Shown piece after piece: positions 1-6,835 of a DNA stretch of 62,330 bases. The stretch covers positions 1 to 62,330 of the forward strand of contig JAFSUM010000019.1 in NCBI GenBank assembly GCA_017445245.1, written 5' to 3'. The DNA comes from Bacilli bacterium (GTDB lineage Bacteria; Bacillota_I; Bacilli_A; RFN20; CAG-826). Numbering within the stretch: the first letter of the stretch is position 1; every line of letters begins with the position of its first letter. The position numbers were made by a program, and so were the translations under genes. The notes under the pieces were generated by a model. That model made no database searches. It was not told the origin of the DNA and saw only the letters and a program-made list of their open reading frames with translations.

Positions 1-1
1 A

Positions 2-106
2 TTGGATCTTGTACTACCGCAGATGGTAAAGAAAGAGTGGGGTATACTTTCCAAAAGGAAATATAAGTTCGAATTTAACAAATTCCAATTTAACGAGCAG
101 TTGTAG
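2..106 (+). CDS. Partial CDS, C-terminal end of an unknown protein
   Basis: A reading frame is open from the left edge of the window and closes at a TAG at 104-106, giving 34 residues rich in Lys, Phe and Asn. It could be the tail of a gene that begins outside the window. No family can be recognised from so short a piece, and the stretch is more AT-rich than its neighbours, so a chance open frame is possible. Confidence 0.3.
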   Translation: MDLVLPQMVKKEWGILSKRKYKFEFNKFQFNEQL

Positions 107-230
107 CCTTTTTTCACCTTAAAAACCCGAACCCTTCACTGCCGTTTTTGATCACTCATATTCGGATTCACTGAAGGAATAACGTCGATCAAAAATTGCC
201 CCGGTTTCGATTCCGAGGCAACCTATTTAC

Positions 231-470
231 TTATCGACGTTTCTTCGCCTTACGAATTGCGTACTCGCGACGATGCAGTTCATTGGTGTGTCGCCTTTTC
301 GCTTCCTCCGTTTGGTCACTATTCAAGGAGTCAAGCCTCGTCTCTATCCATTCCACAGCGAGTTCCGCGAACATTCCGCACATCTCTTTGTAGAGGGCTT
401 TCGGCATAGGCGGAGCCCCTTCAACTACGCTGACGACGGCCCGGAAATGCCGTTCTTTATTTGCCGCCAT
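231..470 (-). CDS. Hypothetical 79-residue protein
   Basis: Small, charged, probably soluble protein with a Lys/Arg-rich C-terminus (ends KAKKRR). The ATG start is preceded by GGAAGGG at a normal distance. The start lies inside the last codons of the 118-residue gene upstream (14-nt overlap), so the two are probably translationally coupled in one leftward operon. I recognise no family. A longer rightward frame crosses the same DNA, but it is Arg/Ser/Pro-rich and has no ribosome site, so I prefer this strand. Confidence 0.5.
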   Translation of the reverse strand: MAANKERHFRAVVSVVEGAPPMPKALYKEMCGMFAELAVEWIETRLDSLNSDQTEEAKRRHTNELHRREYAIRKAKKRR

Positions 471-813
471 TGCCGCCCTTCCTGGCCTCGATCACTTTCT
501 CGATCTCCTTCTTCGATCGTTTATCAAAGAGCAGGTCCGCGATCGGTCCTTCGAAAGCTACGACCAAGTCCGGAAGCGAGAGAACGTAATCCCGAAGCTC
601 TTTTAGCGTCCCGAACTCCTTGGAGCCGATCGCTTTCCGGTATTGGTTCACGTACTGGAGGTCCGCTTTCGTCAGCTTGCCCACGGCTTTTAAGGCCATG
701 GCGCTGCCAACCGCCGCGAATCCGTCGCCATCCAGGGAGGCGATCCTTCCGTATTCGAAGGACCTCGAAATCCGATAATTTCCACCAAAACGGGATTCGA
801 CTGCCAGGCTCAA
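457..813 (-). CDS. Hypothetical 118-residue protein
   Basis: Predicted soluble protein that starts with TTG; AGAGGA lies five bases upstream. The middle is helical and charged (KLTKADLQYVNQYRKAIGS), and the end is Gly/Lys-rich. It is the first gene of a two-gene leftward unit with the overlapping 79-residue gene. The pair sits back-to-back with the toxin-antitoxin module, which suggests a small accessory island, but I recognise no domain and assign no function. Confidence 0.55.
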   Translation of the reverse strand: MSLAVESRFGGNYRISRSFEYGRIASLDGDGFAAVGSAMALKAVGKLTKADLQYVNQYRKAIGSKEFGTLKELRDYVLSLPDLVVAFEGPIADLLFDKRSKKEIEKVIEARKGGNGGK

Positions 814-896
814 ACCTGTCCTCTTTTTATGGGCAGGTGTTAATCAGCGACGTTTACGAAGGGAATGACGCCGGTAGGCGGAGCCTTGCCATGCGA

Positions 897-946
897 TTGA
901 CGGGCAAGACTACATATACTACAATTGTAGTGACTACAAATGTAGT
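897..946 (+). promoter_or_regulatory. Promoter with double palindromic operator of the toxin-antitoxin operon
   Basis: The -35 box TTGACG (897-902) and -10 box TACAAT (920-925) are separated by 17 nt. Two near-identical palindromes follow head to tail: ACTACAATTGTAGT (918-931), which is perfect, and ACTACAAATGTAGT (933-946), which is imperfect only at its centre. The first covers the -10 box and the second the likely transcription start. This fits cooperative autorepression by the ribbon-helix-helix antitoxin. A strong ribosome site AAGGAGGA lies at 948-955. Confidence 0.75.
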
Positions 947-960
947 TAAGGAGGATATCC

Positions 961-1185
961 ATGCCTGTTCTCTCTGTAAGAATGACCGATGCCGAGTACA
1001 AAGCCTTGGAGGGTTATGCGGCGGCAAACGGCATTTCTATGAATAAGGCAATAAAGGATGCCTTTTTCGAAATGCTTGAAGACCAATATGATTTGGAGGC
1101 TTTTGATCGCGCCTACGCAGAATATTTGAAGGACCCCAAAACCTATACGAGCGACGAGGTCGCCAAGGAGTTGGGGATCAAATGA
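961..1185 (+). CDS. RelB-family antitoxin (ribbon-helix-helix, DUF6290-like)
   Basis: A 74-residue protein. Its N-terminal strand-helix-helix (LSVRMTDAEYKALEGYAAA, then GISMNKAIKDAFFEML) has the layout of RHH/RelB antitoxins, and its acidic C-terminus (residues about 40-74) would wrap the toxin. In this family the antitoxin dimer binds operator DNA and neutralises the partner RelE-type RNase. It is the first gene after the double operator and overlaps the toxin by four bases (ATGA), the usual coupling in type II modules. The family is assigned from fold pattern and context. Confidence 0.87.
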   Translation: MPVLSVRMTDAEYKALEGYAAANGISMNKAIKDAFFEMLEDQYDLEAFDRAYAEYLKDPKTYTSDEVAKELGIK

Positions 1186-1451
1186 AGCGTTATGCTTTGG
1201 TCTATTCCAAGGAAGCATTAAAGGATTTGAAGAAACTCGATAACTCAGTGTCGAGGGTTATTTATGCGTGGCTTAAGAAAAACATCGATGGCTGTTCTGA
1301 TCCAAGAATCCATGGAAAAGGGCTTACGTCAAATCGTTCCGGGCAATGGCGATATCGCGTGGGAAACTATCGGATTATCTGCAAAATCGAAGACGACAAA
1401 GTCATCGTTCTTGTTTTGACCATTGGCCATCGAAGCACGGTTTATGGTTAA
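1182..1451 (+). CDS. RelE/ParE-superfamily toxin
   Basis: An 89-residue basic protein. The C-terminal half carries the RelE signature: WRYRVGNYRIICKIEDD followed by VLTIGHRSTVYG. The N-terminal helix (EALKDLKKLDNSVSRVIYAWL) is also typical. RelE toxins cleave mRNA in the ribosomal A site; the conserved Arg and terminal His/Tyr positions are present, so the toxin looks intact. Its start overlaps the antitoxin stop. Whether it acts as RelE (mRNA) or ParE (gyrase) cannot be settled from sequence alone. Confidence 0.9.
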   Translation: MKRYALVYSKEALKDLKKLDNSVSRVIYAWLKKNIDGCSDPRIHGKGLTSNRSGQWRYRVGNYRIICKIEDDKVIVLVLTIGHRSTVYG

Positions 1452-1607
1452 GAAGCGGAGTATCTAAGCCGCGTTCCCTTTTCGATTTGAGTCTGTCAAA
1501 ATGCCCACGAAGATCGGATACGATTTTCGGAAGGCGACGATTAAAAACCTATATTTACTTATTTACGCAATCAAAGAGGACTTAATTGTCGTCGAGCGGC
1601 TTATCAA

Positions 1608-1624
1608 TGCCCGTAAGGGCTTTT
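1608..1624 (+). terminator. Weak hairpin, possible terminator of the toxin-antitoxin operon
   Basis: GCCC, GTAA loop, GGGC, then TTTTCC. The stem is only four base pairs, so this is weak. It lies about 155 nt after the toxin stop in an otherwise empty gap (1452-1664) in which I see no other gene or repeat. Confidence 0.25.
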
Positions 1625-1664
1625 CCTCTTTGCTCAAGGGCTAATCTGTTATTAAGTGAGGTTT

Positions 1665-2309
1665 TCACCAAACAAAGTTTGATTTGAGCATTTCGCCGTT
1701 GTCGATGAGCAAATCTTCGCCTGTCATCGATTTGTTGATGACGGTAACGAAATAAGCCCATTCGGCGATCTCTTCTGGGGTCGCCCATTTCTTTAATAAG
1801 GATTCATTCGCGACGGCATCAAAAAGTTTTTTATCCTGAAGGATATGGCCGTTAAAACCCGTGATGACGGCGCCCGGGGAGAGGGAATTCACAGTCACCC
1901 CACGCCTTGCCAGACGTACGGCGGTATTCTTCATATAAGTAACGAGGCCGCCTTTGGAAGCACAGTACAAGGGAAATTCAGAACCATTGCGCGCGGAGGC
2001 TGAGGCGATAAAGAGAACGGATTTTAGGTTTTTGCCCCCGTCATATCCCCTTTCCAAACGAATCGCGCCTTCTAAATTCGTGGATATGGCTTTCTCTTCG
2101 TTTTGGGTGCCATGAGAGATGACGATGATATCGGGTTCGTATTGGGGCAGGGCATCCTTAACTACATCCAATTGATGATGAACATAGGATTCATGAGTGA
2201 TCGAAGCAGGGGCAATATCGAGTCCAACAACTTCGTGCCCTTTGGCCAAAAAGAGTTCGGAAATGGCCTTTCCAATGCCATTTGAGGAGCCTGAGACTAA
2301 TATTTTCAT
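1665..2309 (-). CDS. Short-chain dehydrogenase/reductase (SDR)
   Basis: A 214-residue NAD(P)-dependent oxidoreductase of the classical SDR type. The Rossmann motif SGSSNGIG is at residues 5-12, the catalytic YCASK (YxxxK) is in the second half, and NSLSPGAV follows. The substrate is unknown. I place the start at 2309 rather than at the longer frame because that ATG overlaps the TGA of the upstream transporter (ATGA). It is co-transcribed with the YhhQ-like transporter under a preQ1 riboswitch, so a link to queuosine or deazapurine handling is possible but unproven. Confidence 0.85.
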   Translation of the reverse strand: MKILVSGSSNGIGKAISELFLAKGHEVVGLDIAPASITHESYVHHQLDVVKDALPQYEPDIIVISHGTQNEEKAISTNLEGAIRLERGYDGGKNLKSVLFIASASARNGSEFPLYCASKGGLVTYMKNTAVRLARRGVTVNSLSPGAVITGFNGHILQDKKLFDAVANESLLKKWATPEEIAEWAYFVTVINKSMTGEDLLIDNGEMLKSNFVW

Positions 2310-3073
2310 AGCAAATCCGCCTTCTTTTCTTGCTGATATTCCAACCATTCTTCACCGATCTTGTGTTTTTCGAGGTAACGGCAGAAGCGATATCCTAACG
2401 GGCTGAAGACGATTTCGAAAAGTAACTCGGCGACGGCACCGGTCGTGGCGCATGTTAGGCACTGAACATATGTCCAGCCGAAGAAGTTCCTGCTGACGAT
2501 GAGAGCGAAGACCAGGTTATCGACGAATTGGCCGATCATCGTGGAGATATAAGTACGGGAAGCAAAAGCGACGAAGCCGTCGGGGTTACGTTTAAAGAGT
2601 TTCCCTAGGCTCCAATTGAGAACGTTGTTGATAATCGCAGATACAATGAAGGCGACCGAACTACCTAAAATGATGTACCACGTGCCTTTGAATGTTTCGT
2701 CAAAGGCGTTATTTAAGACCGCCTCGCTTCCTTCGACGTAGGACTGGCTCCATTCACCGGGGATAATCGAAGCGATGAAGAAGATGAGTGCGACGAATAG
2801 GTTTACGACAAGCGCGGTGATGGCGAGGATGTTCCCGGCCTTTAGGCCATAACGTTTTGTGGTGATGTCCATGGCCAAAAAGCAAAGCCAGGACAAAATG
2901 ATTCCGCAATCTAGGGCCAGCCAATCAAGGCCGGTGTTGATGCTTTTGTTGGCCAAGAGGTTCATTCCGATGACGGAAATGAAGAGCATGGCGATGACGA
3001 ATGGGTGACAGGAGCGCATCAAAAGCGCATATTCCTTGAAAAAGGAAGAAATTACCTTTTTTAATTTTGACAT
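2306..3073 (-). CDS. yhhQ: Queuosine precursor transporter (VUT/YhhQ family)
   Basis: A 255-residue polytopic inner-membrane protein with about six segments. Motifs of the vitamin-uptake-transporter family are visible: AMDITTKRYGLKAG in the first third and RTYISTMIGQFVDNLVFAL in the last third. The family imports queuine, preQ1 or preQ0 for tRNA queuosine modification. The upstream preQ1-I aptamer, whose tail contains this gene's ribosome site (AAGGAG, six bases before ATG), supports that role independently. An SDR gene follows with a four-base overlap. Confidence 0.88.
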   Translation of the reverse strand: MSKLKKVISSFFKEYALLMRSCHPFVIAMLFISVIGMNLLANKSINTGLDWLALDCGIILSWLCFLAMDITTKRYGLKAGNILAITALVVNLFVALIFFIASIIPGEWSQSYVEGSEAVLNNAFDETFKGTWYIILGSSVAFIVSAIINNVLNWSLGKLFKRNPDGFVAFASRTYISTMIGQFVDNLVFALIVSRNFFGWTYVQCLTCATTGAVAELLFEIVFSPLGYRFCRYLEKHKIGEEWLEYQQEKKADLL

Positions 3074-3081
3074 TCAGGACT

Positions 3082-3124
3082 CCTTGTTTTTTATTTTGAA
3101 GATGGTTAGGCAAGGAACATCTTC
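3082..3124 (-). promoter_or_regulatory. PreQ1-I riboswitch
   Basis: Reading leftward: the first strand GAAGATG (3118-3124) pairs perfectly with CATCTTC (3098-3104) to form P1. The loop contains CCTTG and the conserved-looking TAACC. An A-rich stretch follows and ends AAAAAACAAGG. CCTTG in the loop can pair with CAAGG at 3082-3086 to form the H-type pseudoknot, which would bury the AAGGAG ribosome site of the transporter. The tail closely resembles that of known type I preQ1 aptamers. Translational repression by preQ1 is the expected output. Confidence 0.77.
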
Positions 3125-3134
3125 ATCAGGGCGT

Positions 3135-3162
3135 ATTAAACCATTTATGGATTCAAAAGCAA
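3135..3162 (-). promoter_or_regulatory. Putative promoter of the preQ1 riboswitch operon
   Basis: Leftward TTGCTT (3157-3162), 16-nt spacer, TTTAAT (3135-3140). This would start transcription just ahead of the aptamer. It is assigned by pattern only. Confidence 0.4.
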
Positions 3163-3200
3163 CCAAAATCATGAATTGGTGCGCCCATGATGTGTTTTGA

Positions 3201-3228
3201 TTGCATTGTGCCCGCTTCGGCATATGAT
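3201..3228 (+). promoter_or_regulatory. Putative promoter of the MATE transporter gene
   Basis: TTGCAT (3201-3206), 16-nt spacer, TATGAT (3223-3228). The predicted leader before the ATG at 3246 is only about 11 nt and has no Shine-Dalgarno sequence, consistent with the short-leader habit seen across the window. Confidence 0.45.
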
Positions 3229-3245
3229 GTGCAGGCGCACGATAT

Positions 3246-4670
3246 ATGAAGAAACTGAAACTCTTTGCCGGACAGATGGATATGACCAGCGGTAACCTCT
3301 TCGGGAAGATCGCTTGGTTTTCCTTGCCGCTTCTACTAACGACGGTGATGCAGTTACTTTATTCAACCGTCGATTTGATTTCGGTGCAGATGTGGGGTGG
3401 CGGCGATACATCGATGGGCGCGATTGCGGCCAACGGCTCCTTGATTAATCTCATCATCATTGTCTTTAACAACATGGCCCTTGGTTCTAACGTCGCCATC
3501 GCGAATGCCAAGGGGGCAAAAGACGCGGAACGCGCCTCCAAAATCTTGCACACGGCCACGCTATTTTCGTTCTTTTCAGGTATCATCGTCGGCTTTATCG
3601 GCTGGTTCCTTTCCGACAACCTCCTCATCATGATGGGAACGGAGGCGGAATATGTTCCCCTGGCCACGCAGTACCTTCAGATTTACTTCCTTGGTCTTCC
3701 GGCCTTGATGGTCTATAACTACGCGGCACGTAACATGAATGCGATGGGAGATTCGCAGACGCCTTTCCTTATCCTCTTTATTTCGGGTTTAGTGAACGTT
3801 GGCTTTGATTTCGTCTTCGTACGTTTTTGGGGAATGGACGTGGCAGGGGTTGGAATTGCGACGGTCATCGCGGAAGGCGTGTCCGCCGTTTTGGCCCTGG
3901 CCTTCCTATTCTTAAGAAAGACAAATTACGTGAATCTGCACTGGAAAAAGATGCGCATGGACCGCGTTTCTCTTATTGAAATCATCCGTATTGGCCTGCC
4001 CGCAGGGCTACAAGGATTCTTTTTTGCCCTTCCGAATGTTTTTGTTCAATCAAAGCTTTACACCATTGAACCGGGCAATCTCGATTTGAGTAATGGGGCC
4101 ATCGCTTCCGGCCAAATCGAGTCGTATATCTTCGCCGGCATCCAAGCCATTTCGAGCGCGTGCCTCGCCTTTACCGCGGCCAACCACGGCGCGTTAAGAA
4201 AAGACAACATCAAGAAGGTATGGCTTTATTCGTTCCTTCTTGTCCTTATTTATACCGGTATCTGCGATATCTTGATTTTGACCATCTATCCTTCGTTGCT
4301 GCATTTGTTCGTCTCTTCGGATGCGGCGGTCGAATATGGGCGTCAACGATTATGGGTCATCGGGCTTACGTATACGCTTGATGGGGTCATGGACGTATTT
4401 GCCTCAGCGTTACGTGGCATAAAGAAATCGACGTATCCGATGATCGTGACCCTGCTTTTCTGCACGATTGTCCGCATCGTGTTCTTATTGACTCTCTTCG
4501 ACCTTGATTTCTTCCATAATGTCGGATGGCTATATGCCGTCTTTCCGATATCGTGGATCCTCTCGGTCATCTTTGATGGCATTGGGTTGCTCATCTTCGC
4601 CCCGAAGGTATTCCATCAGATTGACGAAGATATCAAAAAGGCGCCAGAACCACAGATTCAGAGCGCCTAA
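3246..4670 (+). CDS. MATE-family multidrug/metabolite exporter
   Basis: A 474-residue integral membrane protein with about twelve segments, the normal MATE length. The N-terminus is typical of the bacterial DinF/NorM-like branch (DMTSGNLFGKIAWFSLPLLLT). MATE proteins export cationic drugs or metabolites in exchange for Na+ or H+. It is monocistronic, divergent from the preQ1 operon and convergent with the pyrophosphatase gene, with a 30-base gap and no clear hairpin. The substrate cannot be predicted. Confidence 0.93.
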   Translation: MKKLKLFAGQMDMTSGNLFGKIAWFSLPLLLTTVMQLLYSTVDLISVQMWGGGDTSMGAIAANGSLINLIIIVFNNMALGSNVAIANAKGAKDAERASKILHTATLFSFFSGIIVGFIGWFLSDNLLIMMGTEAEYVPLATQYLQIYFLGLPALMVYNYAARNMNAMGDSQTPFLILFISGLVNVGFDFVFVRFWGMDVAGVGIATVIAEGVSAVLALAFLFLRKTNYVNLHWKKMRMDRVSLIEIIRIGLPAGLQGFFFALPNVFVQSKLYTIEPGNLDLSNGAIASGQIESYIFAGIQAISSACLAFTAANHGALRKDNIKKVWLYSFLLVLIYTGICDILILTIYPSLLHLFVSSDAAVEYGRQRLWVIGLTYTLDGVMDVFASALRGIKKSTYPMIVTLLFCTIVRIVFLLTLFDLDFFHNVGWLYAVFPISWILSVIFDGIGLLIFAPKVFHQIDEDIKKAPEPQIQSA

Positions 4671-4700
4671 TTTCCGAAAATATCGCGTTTTTGCAACTGA

Positions 4701-5234
4701 TCAGTCGAATTTTGCGTGGTATCTCGCGATGCCGCGTTCGATAACTTTACGCGCTTCTTCGGGTCCCGAGAAGCCTTCGATTTCGGTTTTCTTCTTCCGT
4801 TCGAGGCTCTTGTAGTGCATGAAGAAATGGCGGATTTCCTCGGCGAGGTGGGCGGGCAATTCGGTGATATCTTTATAGTCACAATAGAAGGGGTCGTTCT
4901 CGCAGACGGCGATGATCTTTTCATCGCTTTGTCCGCCGTCGACCATCTTCATGAGTCCGATCGCGTGGCAACGCACCAAGGCCATGGGGACGATGGGCTC
5001 CGAGGAAACGACGAGGACGTCGATGGGGTCATCGTCTAAACCCCAAGTCTTGGGAATAAATCCATAGTTATGGGGGTAGTGGGTCGATGTGTAGAGGATG
5101 CGGTCGAGCATCAAGGCACCCGACTCCTCATCGAATTCGTATTTGTTTTTCGAATGGGCGGGAATCTCGATGCAGGCGAGAAAATGATCCGGTCGGATGC
5201 GCGTGATGGGTACACTATGTAGTAAGTTGGCCAT
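4701..5234 (-). CDS. ppa: Inorganic pyrophosphatase (family I, soluble)
   Basis: A 177-residue cytosolic enzyme that hydrolyses pyrophosphate to phosphate and so drives biosynthetic reactions forward. Family I motifs: SKNKYEFD near residue 29, YPHNYGFIP, and the metal-binding DDDPIDVLVV; the later Lys/Tyr-rich helix HFFMHYKSLERKK is also present. A good ribosome site (AAAGGAG) precedes the ATG. It is a single-gene unit divergent from the Sfp-type transferase. Confidence 0.96.
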   Translation of the reverse strand: MANLLHSVPITRIRPDHFLACIEIPAHSKNKYEFDEESGALMLDRILYTSTHYPHNYGFIPKTWGLDDDPIDVLVVSSEPIVPMALVRCHAIGLMKMVDGGQSDEKIIAVCENDPFYCDYKDITELPAHLAEEIRHFFMHYKSLERKKKTEIEGFSGPEEARKVIERGIARYHAKFD

Positions 5235-5312
5235 AATGCTCTCCTTTCGCGGCTAGTGTAAACGCGTTGAAATGGAAGAGCAAGGGTTCGCGTCGGGTGT
5301 ATAATGCGCCCG

Positions 5313-5930
5313 ATGAAAGTTGTTTGCTATGTGCTCGATGTGCGTTGCTTCGCCTCCGATTATTACTTTTGGCTTGATAAATTACCCGAGGAACGGCGAG
5401 CAAAAAGCCTCCGTTTTGTGCAGGAAAAAGACCGCTTGCTGTCTTTAGGAGGCGGATTATTAATCGAAGCGTTTGTTGGACATGGTAAATACCGATATGG
5501 CGAGTTCGGGAAGCCTTACAAAAAACACCGTCCCTCTTTTTCGCTCTCCCATAGCGGAACCTATTGTTTCTTGGCGGTTGCCTCGAACGAAGTAGGCGCG
5601 GATATCCAGCGGATCGAGAACAAAGATCAACGAATGGTCGCATATTGCTTCGACGAAGAAGAAAGGACCCGCATTAAATCACAGGAAGACTTTTTCTCCG
5701 CCTGGAGTGAAAAGGAAGCTCTTGGAAAGTATTTTGGCTTTGGCATCAAGGACCCCAAGAAGACGCCCGTACGGCCTCTAACTGACGACAAGGTCCTCTT
5801 CGAAGGGAAAACGTGCTATGTCGCGCACGGTAGGTTTGAAGACTATGTCTTTGCCGTCGCTTCTGGCGAACCTATCAAACTTGGAATCGAGCCGGTGGAT
5901 CTAGAAAAGATCAAAAAGCTCGTTTTGTGA
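5313..5930 (+). CDS. 4'-phosphopantetheinyl transferase (Sfp type)
   Basis: A 205-residue enzyme that moves phosphopantetheine from CoA to carrier proteins. Magnesium-binding motifs are GADIQRIE (near residue 95) and WSEKEALGKYFG. I choose the ATG at 5313 because TATAAT occupies 5300-5305 and overlaps the earlier in-frame ATG at 5304; 5313 is seven bases after the -10 box, so the message should be leaderless. There is no polyketide or peptide synthetase nearby, so acyl-carrier protein is a likely substrate (inference). Confidence 0.88.
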   Translation: MKVVCYVLDVRCFASDYYFWLDKLPEERRAKSLRFVQEKDRLLSLGGGLLIEAFVGHGKYRYGEFGKPYKKHRPSFSLSHSGTYCFLAVASNEVGADIQRIENKDQRMVAYCFDEEERTRIKSQEDFFSAWSEKEALGKYFGFGIKDPKKTPVRPLTDDKVLFEGKTCYVAHGRFEDYVFAVASGEPIKLGIEPVDLEKIKKLVL

Positions 5931-5962
5931 GTTTACAAAAAAGTTAATTAAGATAAACTTAT

Positions 5963-5988
5963 CCGCTCACGAGTAATGTGGGCGGAGG
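5963..5988 (+). promoter_or_regulatory. Leader hairpin abutting the ribosome site of the ZIP transporter
   Basis: CCGCTCAC (5963-5970), seven-base loop, GTGGGCGG (5978-5985). The eight-pair stem takes in the first two bases of the GGAGG ribosome site at 5984-5988. It could tune translation of the metal transporter. I recognise no known riboswitch class. Confidence 0.35.
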
Positions 5989-5994
5989 TGTCTT

Positions 5995-6792
5995 ATGAAT
6001 CCAATTCTTGTCACCGTCATCGGTATCGCCCTTATTTTCCTTTGCACCACCCTTGGTTCCGCGGTCGTTTTCGTCTTTCATAAAAAAGAGATCTCGCCGA
6101 AGGTCAGCGAAATCTTCATGGGCTTCGCCTCGGGTATCATGCTTTCCGCATCGATTTTTTCTTTAATCGTTCCCGCTTTAGGCGCGGAAGCGCAATATAT
6201 GCCTTCTTGGGTGATTGTCGCATTATCCGTCATCGGGGGCGCTGGATTCATTTGGCTCATCGATAAACTCGTTCCCCATTTTCACTTCGAAGGCGGTGAA
6301 GAAGGCCTTCCGACGGAGAGAATCAACCGCACGGGCAAGATGTTCCTTGCCGTAACCATCCACAACGTTCCCGAAGGCTTGTCCGTCGGTATCGCTTATG
6401 GTGTCGCTTTGGCCTCGTGGACGGGAAACTCCCAGGCGGCTCTTTGGGGTGCCTTGGCCCTTGCGATTGGCATCGGCATCCAAAATATTCCCGAAGGCGC
6501 GGTGGTCTCTTTGGCCGTCAAGGCGGAAGAAGGAAGCTCGATGAAGGGTTTCGTTTTCGGAACGCTTTCGGGAGCGGTCGAACCTGTCGCCGCCGTACTC
6601 GGTGTGTTCCTTGCGATGCAACTGCAGGCGGTTATGCCTTGGGCCCTCGCATTTGCCGCGGGATGCATGCTCTATGTCGTTGCCGAAGAGATGATTCCGG
6701 AGATGACGAAAGACTCGACGCACCACCATGGCGTCTGGTCGATGATTCTAGGGTTCACGTTGATGATGGTGTTAGATGTAACCTTAGGTTAA
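5995..6792 (+). CDS. ZIP-family divalent metal transporter
   Basis: A 265-residue membrane protein with about eight segments and the two signature helices that form the ZIP metal site: HNVPEGLSVG (helix IV) and QNIPEGAVVSLAVKAE (helix V). A His-rich patch (HFHFEGGEE) lies in the cytoplasmic loop and a THHHG run near the end. Zn, Fe or Mn uptake is expected. Ribosome site GGAGG precedes the ATG, and TTTACA / TAAACT (16-nt spacer) lies upstream. It is monocistronic. Confidence 0.93.
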   Translation: MNPILVTVIGIALIFLCTTLGSAVVFVFHKKEISPKVSEIFMGFASGIMLSASIFSLIVPALGAEAQYMPSWVIVALSVIGGAGFIWLIDKLVPHFHFEGGEEGLPTERINRTGKMFLAVTIHNVPEGLSVGIAYGVALASWTGNSQAALWGALALAIGIGIQNIPEGAVVSLAVKAEEGSSMKGFVFGTLSGAVEPVAAVLGVFLAMQLQAVMPWALAFAAGCMLYVVAEEMIPEMTKDSTHHHGVWSMILGFTLMMVLDVTLG

Positions 6793-6800
6793 GTTGCCAA

Positions 6801-6828
6801 TTGTAAACTTCGTCGCCCTTATTAAAAT
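6801..6828 (+). promoter_or_regulatory. Promoter of the degenerate ABC exporter gene (leaderless)
   Basis: TTGTAA (6801-6806), 16-nt spacer, TAAAAT (6823-6828). The ATG follows after seven bases, so transcription should start at or next to the start codon. Confidence 0.5.
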
Positions 6829-6835
6829 GGTCTAG

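Noticed and set aside
273..1046. Long rightward frame of 257 codons
   Set aside because: It crosses two leftward genes with ribosome sites and the toxin-antitoxin promoter, and its product is Arg/Ser/Pro-rich as in shadow frames.
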